Below are positions 17,109 to 26,032 of a DNA stretch of 43,080 bases, one piece after another. Every line of letters begins with the position of its first letter. Positions within the stretch are counted from its first letter, which is position 1. Made by a program: the position numbers and the translations under genes. This stretch comes from Patescibacteria group bacterium. GTDB lineage: Bacteria; Patescibacteriota; Patescibacteriia; Patescibacteriales; GWC2-42-12. The stretch is taken from the NCBI GenBank assembly GCA_028707005.1, contig JAQTVB010000009.1, positions 1-43,080 of the forward strand. Direction: 5' to 3'. The notes beneath the pieces were generated by a model that was not told where the DNA came from, ran no database searches, and worked only from the letters and a program-made list of their open reading frames with translations.

Positions 17109-18089
17109 ATGACATTCTATCGCGATATTTTAAAGCAAGCTTTGGTTTCAACTTGGAACAATAAGCATCTCTGGTGGTTCGGCATTTTTGCCGCTTTTTT
17201 GGGTAGCGGCGGGGAAATGAAAATTTTGCTTAACAACGCGGGCGGCGATCCCGGCCGGTTGCTTTTTCCCGCTTGGCAAAACCTAGCCTCAACAGGCGTC
17301 TTCAGCAGGCAGACTTTTACTAATATCGGTTTTTTATTTACCCACGACACTTTAAATATGGTTGTTTTTTTGATCATGGCCTTAGCGATTCTGGCCGCGA
17401 CGTTGCTGTTAATCTGGCTAGTGGTGGTTTCGCAGGCGGCCTTGGTAAGCGGCTCGGCTGCGCTCATAAATAAAAAACAGCTTTCTTTCAAAGACGGCCT
17501 GAATGCGGGAATTTTAAATTTTTGGCCGGTATTAATTTTGAATATTATAGTTAAAGCGGCGGTTTATATTTTATTCTTGGCAGTAAGCATACCGTTGATT
17601 TTTTTCCGCGCCAGCTTTGTCGCCGCTCTATTTTATGCGTTCGCTTTGGCGCTGGCGGCGCTGGCGGCGCTAATTTTATCTTTTATCGTAAAATACGCCA
17701 TCGCTTACGCGGTGGTTTATAAGCAAAAAGTCGGCTCGGCGCTGAAGAAAGCCTGGAGGTTGTTTAAAAACAATTGGCTCATCAGCCTGGAAATGGCGGT
17801 CATTCTTTTCGTTATTGACATACTGATCGGCTTAGCCATATTTTTAGCGATTTTAACGTTGGCGGTGCCATTTTTATTTTTAGGGCTGATTTTCTTTTAT
17901 TCTTTTTCAGCGGTTGGCTCCTGGCTGATCGTCGTCTTGGCTTTGGTTTGTTTCTTATTCATTGTGGTTGCCGGCGGCGCCGCTTTATCGGTCTTCCAGA
18001 TTTCTTCCTGGACCGCGCTTTTTCTTGAGCTGGATAAAAAAAGAGGAGTAAGCAAATTAGTGAGAGCAGTGAGCAGTTTAATTCACTAA
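17109..18089 (+). CDS. Multi-pass membrane protein, function unknown
   Basis: Several hydrophobic TM stretches; strong SD AAAGGAGG at 17097-17104. Confidence 0.8.
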   Translation: MTFYRDILKQALVSTWNNKHLWWFGIFAAFLGSGGEMKILLNNAGGDPGRLLFPAWQNLASTGVFSRQTFTNIGFLFTHDTLNMVVFLIMALAILAATLLLIWLVVVSQAALVSGSAALINKKQLSFKDGLNAGILNFWPVLILNIIVKAAVYILFLAVSIPLIFFRASFVAALFYAFALALAALAALILSFIVKYAIAYAVVYKQKVGSALKKAWRLFKNNWLISLEMAVILFVIDILIGLAIFLAILTLAVPFLFLGLIFFYSFSAVGSWLIVVLALVCFLFIVVAGGAALSVFQISSWTALFLELDKKRGVSKLVRAVSSLIH

Positions 18090-18235
18090 AGAGGATATTA
18101 ATTACAGATCTTACACAAATTTATCATCGCTGCGCGAGATCTGGCGAAGCCAGGCAAATTTTTTATTCGTAAATTCGCCTGCCTGTCCGGTAGGCAGGTA
18201 GGCAGGTAATGGATTTGTAATTCGTATATATTTAT

Positions 18236-18643
18236 ATGACGCCCAAAAAGGCCATTATGATTATTTTGATTTTTTTTATTATCATTGTAATGATTTTTAC
18301 TTTTTTATACATAGAAAAACAACAGGACAGAACGGGTGGAGGCTTGATTAAGACGACCGGAGAGGCCGGCTCTTTCAAGAAAACCGATGAAGCTTTAACT
18401 CCGGCCGAAACAGAAGAGCAAAAAGACGCAACGGCCCAGCAAGCCGTTGAAGCGATCATAGAACAGGGCAAAAATAAATTTGGCGGCGCCAGCATTGACG
18501 CCATCAAGTCGGCCGAGGCCGTGGCCAACCAAAGACTTCAAGAGAAATTGAATAGCCGGACGCCGGAGCAGATTAAAGCCGATCAAAAACAAGCCGCGGA
18601 AATACAGAAAATGCTGGAAGAAGCCAATAGTAAAATGAAATAA
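18236..18643 (+). CDS. Hypothetical protein with N-terminal TM helix
   Basis: IMIILIFFIIIVMIFTFLYI TM then a polar helical region. Confidence 0.65.
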   Translation: MTPKKAIMIILIFFIIIVMIFTFLYIEKQQDRTGGGLIKTTGEAGSFKKTDEALTPAETEEQKDATAQQAVEAIIEQGKNKFGGASIDAIKSAEAVANQRLQEKLNSRTPEQIKADQKQAAEIQKMLEEANSKMK

Positions 18644-18737
18644 TAATTTAACGCCGCGGTCTCTGCCGCGGGGTAGTTTACCAAGAGGCTGGTTGTTGGT
18701 ATTTTTGCCTGATCAATAAATTTATTTTGTTAATCAT

Positions 18738-21700
18738 ATGAGCCGCAAACATTTTAGAATTTTTTTCTTATTTAGTTTTGCCGTAATTTTTACTTTAGGC
18801 TTATCTCTTGCTTTCCAGTCCCTCTTAGCCGACTGGACCGCGCCTTTGCATAATCCTCCACCTGCCGTGCCTAATTGCATAAGCGGAGAACCGGGCTGTG
18901 ACGCGCCGCTCAATGCCGGCAACAGTGTCCAGGCCAAACAAGGGTCTTTATGGATAAACACTGCCGGCGCTGCCAATCCCGGCCTCTGGGTTACCGGCAG
19001 CGTCGGGGTGGGCGTAATTAATCCCGCCGCCAAACTGCAAGTGCAAGACGGCGCGGTGTTATTTAACGGCACTAGCGGCACAACGCCGGCGTCGGGAGCG
19101 GGAACGCGCATGATGTGGATTCCGGCCAAAGCCGCTTTCCGGGTCGGAGCCGTCACTGGCAGTGAATGGGACGACAGATACATTGGCAATAATTCCATCG
19201 CTATCGGCTATTCTACTATCGCTTCCACGACTTATGCTACCGCCCTAGGAGCTTTCGCGGCCGCCACCGGCGCCAATGCCACCGCTTTGGGGTATGGAGT
19301 AAGCGCTACGGGAGCCGGTTCTACCGCGCTAGGCGGTGGAGCAACCGCTTCGGGCATAAGTTCTACGGCTTTAGGGGTTTACTCGCTGGCTTCAGGCGCT
19401 TATTCCATGGCGCTGGGTTATAATACAACTGCTTCAGGTTTTTCCGCCTCCACCTTAGGATATTCAACTATCGCCTCTGGGTCTTATTCTGTGGCTTTTG
19501 GTTCTCAAACCGCGGCCTCCGGGTCTTATTCCGCGGCCATGGGTCTTGGAACTAAAGCGGAAAGTTTCACTTCTTTAGCTTTAGGCCGATATAACGTCGC
19601 CACAGGCACGGCTGCCAGCTGGGTGGCCACTGAACCGATTTTTCAAATCGGTATTGGCACTGGCGACGTTAGCCGGGCTGATGCCATGACGGTTTTAAAA
19701 AACGGCAACGTGGGCATTGGTATAGTCAACCCGGGCGCCAAGTTGGAAGTCGCCGGCCAGGTGAAAATTACCGGCGGCACTCCGGGCGCGGGCAAAGTGC
19801 TTACTTCTGACGCCAACGGCTTGGCTGTTTGGCAGGCGTTGACGGCCTCAAGCGACACCTTGCAATCCGTAACCAACCGTGGCACCACCACTACCAACAA
19901 TTTAGCGATTAACGGCCAGATTTTTGATCATCAGGCGAATAATGATTTTTATATTAATTCTTATGATGGTCTGCAGCTGCGCATAAATTCTGATGGCGCT
20001 GGCTCGGCTAATTTAAAGGTTAATAATAGCGCTAATAGTACGATCGTCAGCGTGACTGACGGTGGAACCGTTTTTTTCACTGGCACTAACGGCACTACTC
20101 CGATTTCGGGAGCGGGTACGCGCCTAATGTGGATTCCCGGCAAAAAAGCTTTTAGAGCCGGTTCGGTCGATGGCAGTCAATGGGATGACGCTAATATTGG
20201 CGACCATTCCATAGCGATTGGCAATTCTACCACCGCTTCCGGCATTTATTCCACGGCCTTTGGCTTTAATTCGGTTGCCTCACAATCGGGCGCTGTGGCG
20301 CTGGGCGGAGGCAATGTTACCGCTTCAGGCTTTTTTTCCACCGCCTTGGGTTATAGATCAACCGCTTCCGCCCAGTATTCTTTGGCCATGGGCTATGGAG
20401 TTAAGGCGCAGAGTCAAAGAGAGACAGTTATCGGCTCATATAATATCGCCACAGGCACGCCTGATAACTGGGTAGCGACTGAGCCGATTTTTGAGATCGG
20501 CAACGGCATCGGCTCCAGCACCCCCTCTAACGCCCTGACAGTTTTAAAAAACGGCAACGTGGGCATTGGCGCCAACGCTCCTATCAGGCCGTTGCAGGTG
20601 GGCGCGCCGCTATTGGCAAATAACGATTTGCAATTTGGCTTCACACCAGCGATTTCTTTTCGGGCGACTGAACAAATTAGCAATGCTATTGCCGACATTC
20701 CGATTATTTATGGGGAAGGGTATTGGCCGTCAGTAGTTTTTAAAGATACTGATGCGCCGCAATTGGCAACGGGTTTAAGCACGGAAGTCGGCGGCCAGCT
20801 GATTTCTTTCGGCACCAACTTCGATCAGCTTGGTTACCATAATGATTCTTATCCTCTGGGCTATTTTAGGATTGATGTCCGCAGCGGTTATGAAAATGAA
20901 TTTTTTTCCTTAAATCATACTAGCGGTCAGCTTTTTGGCGTAACGACAGGCGGTAATGCCTGGGTTAAAAATAAAATTCGGGCAGGTTATGGTAGTTATT
21001 CATCTCCGGCCGCCACTTTGGATATCAGCGGCACCGGCTATATCAGCGGCAACGTCGGCATCGGGACTACCAATCCGAACACTAAATTAGAAGTAGTCGG
21101 CATCGCTTCTTCCACCGGCTTGCAGGTGAATGGCGCGGCGACCATTGTCGCATCTGGCATTGCTAATAACTTAAAATTAGACAACGTCGGGGGCACTTCT
21201 GCCACCGGCTTAAGTTTGGCCAATGCCGGCGCAATCAAAGGGTATTGGGCTCTGGCGGGGCATGCCGGCGATTTTTCTGCCTCTGCCGTGGTAGGCGATA
21301 CGGTCTTTAGATCGGAATCAAACAATATCCTATTTAATCGGGGGAGCGGAGCGGCTAGCATGGCGGTAGTCGGCAACAACGTCGGCATCGGGACGATTAC
21401 GCCAGGGGCACGCTTGGACGTAAACGGATTGAAATTGTTTGATTCAACACCAACCAATGCCGCCGCAACTACAAAAACCGGAATTATCTTCGGCAATAAT
21501 GCGGCGATTCCTCAAGGCTTAGTGTCAGAGCAAGTGAATACTAATGGCGATATCCTTTCTTTTGGCATAAACGTGCCGCAAGTAGGGACAAGAGATAATT
21601 CTAGGACCGGGGGTATCTTCAGGCTTGACACTGAAAGCACTTCCGGACTACAAAACGGCCAGCAATCTTTTGTGGTTTGGGGTTACCCCACGGGCGGCGC

Positions 21701-22088
21701 GAGCGCTTATACTAGGTTTATAGTGTCGCTGCAAAACGGAACCACTCTTTTAGTGCCGAACGGCGGCAATGTCGGCATCGGCACAACCAACCCTTTAGGC
21801 AAATTAGACGTTAACGGTGCCATCTATCAGCGCGGCGCTTCACTGCACGCTGATTATGTTTTTGAACCAGGTTATAGCTTAGAATCTATTGATGAACATG
21901 CGGACTTTATGTGGCTGAACAAGCATCTTAGAGCCGTACCGGTTGGCGTGAAAGATGAAAATGGGCAAGACATAGTCAATTGGGGGGAAAGGGAGCGCGG
22001 AGTTTTGGAAGAGCTGGAAAAGGCGCATGTGTATATCCAGCAGTTGAATGAGCGCATTAAAGTTTTGGAAGCGAAAGTGAAGCAATAG
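18738..22088 (+). CDS. Large surface/adhesin-like protein with YadA-head repeats and a coiled-coil C-terminus (tail-fibre/S74-chaperone-like)
   Basis: Many degenerate ~14-aa units (SIAIGYSTIAS, ATALGYGVSATGAGSTALGGGATASG, SYSVAFGSQTAASG); repeated NVGIG(T)xNP motifs; C-terminal ERERGVLEELEKAHVYIQQLNERIKVLEAKV. Confidence 0.88.
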   Translation: MSRKHFRIFFLFSFAVIFTLGLSLAFQSLLADWTAPLHNPPPAVPNCISGEPGCDAPLNAGNSVQAKQGSLWINTAGAANPGLWVTGSVGVGVINPAAKLQVQDGAVLFNGTSGTTPASGAGTRMMWIPAKAAFRVGAVTGSEWDDRYIGNNSIAIGYSTIASTTYATALGAFAAATGANATALGYGVSATGAGSTALGGGATASGISSTALGVYSLASGAYSMALGYNTTASGFSASTLGYSTIASGSYSVAFGSQTAASGSYSAAMGLGTKAESFTSLALGRYNVATGTAASWVATEPIFQIGIGTGDVSRADAMTVLKNGNVGIGIVNPGAKLEVAGQVKITGGTPGAGKVLTSDANGLAVWQALTASSDTLQSVTNRGTTTTNNLAINGQIFDHQANNDFYINSYDGLQLRINSDGAGSANLKVNNSANSTIVSVTDGGTVFFTGTNGTTPISGAGTRLMWIPGKKAFRAGSVDGSQWDDANIGDHSIAIGNSTTASGIYSTAFGFNSVASQSGAVALGGGNVTASGFFSTALGYRSTASAQYSLAMGYGVKAQSQRETVIGSYNIATGTPDNWVATEPIFEIGNGIGSSTPSNALTVLKNGNVGIGANAPIRPLQVGAPLLANNDLQFGFTPAISFRATEQISNAIADIPIIYGEGYWPSVVFKDTDAPQLATGLSTEVGGQLISFGTNFDQLGYHNDSYPLGYFRIDVRSGYENEFFSLNHTSGQLFGVTTGGNAWVKNKIRAGYGSYSSPAATLDISGTGYISGNVGIGTTNPNTKLEVVGIASSTGLQVNGAATIVASGIANNLKLDNVGGTSATGLSLANAGAIKGYWALAGHAGDFSASAVVGDTVFRSESNNILFNRGSGAASMAVVGNNVGIGTITPGARLDVNGLKLFDSTPTNAAATTKTGIIFGNNAAIPQGLVSEQVNTNGDILSFGINVPQVGTRDNSRTGGIFRLDTESTSGLQNGQQSFVVWGYPTGGASAYTRFIVSLQNGTTLLVPNGGNVGIGTTNPLGKLDVNGAIYQRGASLHADYVFEPGYSLESIDEHADFMWLNKHLRAVPVGVKDENGQDIVNWGERERGVLEELEKAHVYIQQLNERIKVLEAKVKQ

Positions 22089-22285
22089 TTTTAGAAAAAA
22101 TTGTTGATATAATAAATTGCTCCTTACTATATCGCGGTGGGGGGCAATTTTGATTGCATCTTCGGGCTAGTTATGTAAAAATGATAGTATAATGCGAACA
22201 GGCGAAAAAAATATAAGGAGAAATCGCTAAATTGTTGTTCGCATATTTGCAGAATTTCCATAATCCGTAGATTCGTATAGTTTGT

Positions 22286-22858
22286 ATGATTTCATATTTA
22301 AAAGGTAAAATAAAAAATCAGGGCAAAGACTTTGTGGTCGTGGATGTTCATGACATCGGCTACAAGGTTTTTATTTCGGCCATGTTCAGCGCCAAACTGG
22401 CCGTAGGCAAAGAACAAGAGTTTTGTATTTATCAGCAAGTGCGCGAAGACGCTCTTAACTTATACGGCTTTGCTAGCAGGGAAGAATTGGAGCTATTTGA
22501 ACTGCTGATTGGCATTTCCGGCATCGGGCCAAAATCGGCTATGGGCATCATGTCGATTGCCGCGGTGGACGATATCAAGGAGTCGATTATCCGCGGCGAT
22601 TCGGCGCTGTTGACTAAAGTTTCCGGTATTGGCAAAAAGACCGCTGACCGAGTGGTGCTGGAGTTAAGAGAAAAAATTGCTAAATTAAACGGCGGCGCCG
22701 GTAAATCCAACCAAGGCTTGTCGGGCGATGAAATCGACGCCCTAATGGCTTTGGGCTATTCTTTGCCAGACGCCAGGGAAGCTTTAAGCGCCGTGGACGT
22801 GAAAATAAAAGACAGTTCGGAAAGAATCAGACAGGCGCTAAAAAGGCTGGGGAAGTAA
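22286..22858 (+). CDS. ruvA: Holliday junction branch migration protein RuvA
   Basis: MISYLKGKI, LISGIGPKSAMGIM, VSGIGKKTADRVVLELREKI, C-terminal DAREAL domain. Confidence 0.97.
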   Translation: MISYLKGKIKNQGKDFVVVDVHDIGYKVFISAMFSAKLAVGKEQEFCIYQQVREDALNLYGFASREELELFELLIGISGIGPKSAMGIMSIAAVDDIKESIIRGDSALLTKVSGIGKKTADRVVLELREKIAKLNGGAGKSNQGLSGDEIDALMALGYSLPDAREALSAVDVKIKDSSERIRQALKRLGK

Positions 22859-22909
22859 AAAGCGTGGTTTATGCTAATTAATGATTTTTATTAAGGCAGA
22901 AAAAACAAT

Positions 22910-23884
22910 ATGCAAATTATCGAAATAACCGACAAAAAACAATTAAACGACTTTGTGGGCGCGCAACCTATGAGTCAATTCTTACAATCCTGGCAATGGG
23001 GGGAATTTCAGAAAGTGGTAAGCGGCCAGGTGAGGCGCGTTGGTGTTGTGGATGATAACGGCCGGCTGGTCGGCAGCGCGAAAGTCATTACCAAGGAACT
23101 GCCGATTGGCAGAAAGTATTTTTATTGCGCGCGCGGCCCGATCATCGCCGCGGACGCCGACAAAAAAGAGATCATGAAATTACTGTTCGGCAAAATCAAA
23201 GAGCTGGCTGAAGATGAAGGCATTATGTTTTTAAGATTTGATCCGCTTCATCAATCCGATTATCAATCGCGGACCGTTAAAACCATTGATGTTCAGCCGT
23301 CCAAGACTTTATTGTTGGATTTGGTTAAATCATCCGAAGACGAATTATTGCGCGCCATGCATCCTAAAACCAGATATAATATTAGTCTGGCGGTAAAGCG
23401 GGGGGTAAAAATAATCACCGGGGACAAAAATAAATTTGAAGAATTTTGGCGGCTTTTAGACCAGACTAGCGATCGGGACAAATTCAGGCCGCACGGCCGG
23501 AGTTATTATCAAACCATGATTGAACTTGGCGACAGCCCGATAAAATTATTTTTTGCCGAATATAAGGGTAAACTTTTGGCGACCGCCCTGGTGTCTTATT
23601 TTGGCGATACGGCAACTTATCTGCATGGCGGATCGGCGGATGAAGATCGCAATGTGATGGCGCCATATCTTTTGCAATGGCAGGCTATAAAGCTGGCTAA
23701 GGCCGGCGGGCAGAAGTATTATGATTTTCATGGCATTAACGAGGCCAAATGGCCGGGGGTGACCAGATTTAAAAAAGGTTTTGGCGGTTTTGAGCTAAAT
23801 TATCCGGGCACGTTTGATATGGTTTATGACCAAAGCTGGTACCAGATTTACAAGATGGTGAGGAAAGTGAGAAGAACGTTTTAA
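22910..23884 (+). CDS. FemAB-family peptidoglycan bridge / lipid II aminoacyltransferase-like protein
   Basis: FLQSWQWGEFQ, LHGGSADEDRNVMAPYLLQWQAIKLAK, YDFHGINEAKWPGVTRFKKGFGG. Confidence 0.9.
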   Translation: MQIIEITDKKQLNDFVGAQPMSQFLQSWQWGEFQKVVSGQVRRVGVVDDNGRLVGSAKVITKELPIGRKYFYCARGPIIAADADKKEIMKLLFGKIKELAEDEGIMFLRFDPLHQSDYQSRTVKTIDVQPSKTLLLDLVKSSEDELLRAMHPKTRYNISLAVKRGVKIITGDKNKFEEFWRLLDQTSDRDKFRPHGRSYYQTMIELGDSPIKLFFAEYKGKLLATALVSYFGDTATYLHGGSADEDRNVMAPYLLQWQAIKLAKAGGQKYYDFHGINEAKWPGVTRFKKGFGGFELNYPGTFDMVYDQSWYQIYKMVRKVRRTF

Positions 23885-24110
23885 GAAAATTTCTAATCAC
23901 CAATTAACCTAATTGATCTAATTTCTAATCAAATCCCAAACCCCAACCTGCCTGCCGGCAGGCAGGTGACCAATGACCAGTCAAATCCTAAATTTCAATT
24001 CTCAAAAATAAATTATGATTTGAGGCTTAGGATTTAGTTGGCCATTGGGATTTGGTCATTAGCGCTTGATTAGGTTAATTAGAAATTAGAATAATTAGAA
24101 ATTCTTTAAT
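23885..24110. repeat. Imperfect long inverted repeat with an embedded 22-bp perfect palindrome
   Basis: ACCTGCCTGCC|GGCAGGCAGGT at 23946-23967; flanks CTAATCACCAATTAACCTAATT...AGGTTAATTAGAAATTAG and CAATGACCAGTCAAATCC...GGGATTTGGTCATT. Confidence 0.75.
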
Positions 24111-24111
24111 T

Positions 24112-25506
24112 ATGGATAAACTCCTTCATATAATAAAACGTTATATTCCCGTTAAATTGTTTAAAGCCCTGCAGCCAATCTATCATTGGCTGTTTTCGGC
24201 TTTAGCAGCTTATTGGTACGGTTGGCCGTCCGAGAAGCTGATCGTCATCGGCGTCACCGGCACTATGGGAAAAACCACCAGCGTTTATATAATTTCTCGG
24301 GTCTTGGCGGCGGCCGGCTATAAAGTCGGCTTTACTTCAACCGCCATCTATAACGACGGCCGGCAAGAGTGGCTGAACGACAGGAAGATGACCATGGCAG
24401 GCAGGTTTTTTACTCAGAGGATGCTGAAAAAAATGGTGAAAAACGGCTGCCGCTATGCGATCGTGGAAACGACTTCGCAGGGCATAGAGCAGTTCCGCCA
24501 TCGTTTTATAAATTACGATGTTTTAGTCTTCACCGGTCTTTACCCTGAACATATTGAAGCGCATGGCGGCTTTGAAAATTATAAGCAGGCCAAAGGCAAG
24601 CTGTTCGCGCATCTAAAAAGTTGTAAAACCAAATACGCCGATGATAAAGGGCGGGTGGTTAAAGCCGATAATGGCTTTAAAAAGATTAATGCCAACAGAG
24701 TCAAAAAGACTATCATTGTTAATGCTGACGACGAGCATGCCGATTATTTTTTATCATTTTGGGCGGAAGAAAAGTGGGGATACACAAATAAAAGCGCCAA
24801 TTTGATAGGTGATAAAATGCAAATCGTTAAATATGGCGATGTTGAATCAAATAGTGGCGGAACAGAGTTTGCGGTTGATGACAAAGTTAAAATAAAAGTA
24901 AATTTGTTGGGTGAATATAACGCGGCCAACGCCATGACCGCGGTTTGCCTTGGATTAAGCCAAGGGATAAAATGGGAAAAAATTAAAAACGGCTTGGAAA
25001 AAATCAAAGCCATTCCCGGGCGCATGGAAATCATCACCGCAACTAATTTTACCGTGGTGATTGATTATGCTTATGAGCCGGAAGCTTTAAAAAAAATATA
25101 TAATACGATTTTAAAACTGGAACATACTAAAGTTATTCATGTGCTAGGTTCTGCCGGCGGCGGTCGGGATGTGGCGCGCCGTCCTAAGCTGGGAGTTTTA
25201 GCCGGCGAACAGGCTTACATAGTGGTTGTAACTAACGAGGACCCTTACGACGACGATCCGAAATTAATCATTGACCAGGTGGCGGCGGGCGCGGCCAGCG
25301 TGGGAAAAATTTTAAATCAAGATTTATTTAAAATTGAAGACCGCCGTCAAGCTATCAGCCGGGCCTTGTCGCTGGCGCGAGCCGGAGACATTGTGCTGAT
25401 TACCGGCAAGGGCAGCGAGCAGGCGATTTGCGTTGCCGATGGCAAGAAAATTAAATGGGATGACCGACAAGTTGTAAGGGAAGAATTGGCGAAGCTGGCA
25501 GATTAG
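24112..25506 (+). CDS. murE: Mur ligase family protein (MurE-like)
   Basis: VTGTMGKTTS P-loop, ETTSQGIEQFR, LLGEYNAANAMTAVCL, IPGRMEII, DYAYEPEALKK, GSAGGGRDVARRPKLG. Confidence 0.85.
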   Translation: MDKLLHIIKRYIPVKLFKALQPIYHWLFSALAAYWYGWPSEKLIVIGVTGTMGKTTSVYIISRVLAAAGYKVGFTSTAIYNDGRQEWLNDRKMTMAGRFFTQRMLKKMVKNGCRYAIVETTSQGIEQFRHRFINYDVLVFTGLYPEHIEAHGGFENYKQAKGKLFAHLKSCKTKYADDKGRVVKADNGFKKINANRVKKTIIVNADDEHADYFLSFWAEEKWGYTNKSANLIGDKMQIVKYGDVESNSGGTEFAVDDKVKIKVNLLGEYNAANAMTAVCLGLSQGIKWEKIKNGLEKIKAIPGRMEIITATNFTVVIDYAYEPEALKKIYNTILKLEHTKVIHVLGSAGGGRDVARRPKLGVLAGEQAYIVVVTNEDPYDDDPKLIIDQVAAGAASVGKILNQDLFKIEDRRQAISRALSLARAGDIVLITGKGSEQAICVADGKKIKWDDRQVVREELAKLAD

Positions 25507-25700
25507 CAGGGGATAAAAGATTAATTTTTGAGCCTCTCGCCGCTTAGCAGTTGGTTTTAAAAAATTATTTCTTCCATGATGTTGCTGTGGATAAATCAAA
25601 ATAGAACTCCGGCGGATATGCGGACAGATTAAATATTAAGGCTAATTTTAAATAAAACAAAATAACCTTGACTTTTTGATAAAAATTGTCAAAAAAAGGC

Positions 25701-25729
25701 TTGACAAGGAAATAAATAGTTGCTAGTAT
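25701..25729 (+). promoter_or_regulatory. Sigma70-like promoter upstream of rpoBC
   Basis: TTGACA-17 nt-TAGTAT. Confidence 0.7.
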
Positions 25730-25748
25730 TTAATAAGTTTTTATCCGG

Positions 25749-25877
25749 CTAACATTTGGTGTTTTTTGCCTCCAGATGTTATTCAAATAAAATCTACAGC
25801 AAATATAAAATCAAAACGGCTCCGCCATGAAAGAATCTAAGCGGGAAGGGAATTTATGTGTCTGGCCGTTTTTTTGT
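25749..25877 (+). promoter_or_regulatory. Structured rpoBC leader with attenuator-like element
   Basis: TAACATTTGG...CCAGATGTTA hairpin; AAACGGC (about 25814-25820) pairs with GCCGTTT before a T-rich run (25864-25877). Confidence 0.45.
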
Positions 25878-26032
25878 TATCAAAAATTAAAATCTCCATG
25901 CTTTTTAAATTATCACATATTTTAATTTAAAATAAGTGAAAACTTATCTCACCAATTAAATATTCCCGTTAAACTCAACAATAAGCTCGATTGAGATTTT
26001 TTGTTATTTTTAAATATAGATAAATTATTTTT

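Noticed and set aside
18738-22088. CRISPR array or tandem DNA repeats in the large surface gene
   Set aside because: Repeats are degenerate at DNA level and follow a ~14-aa protein periodicity typical of YadA heads.
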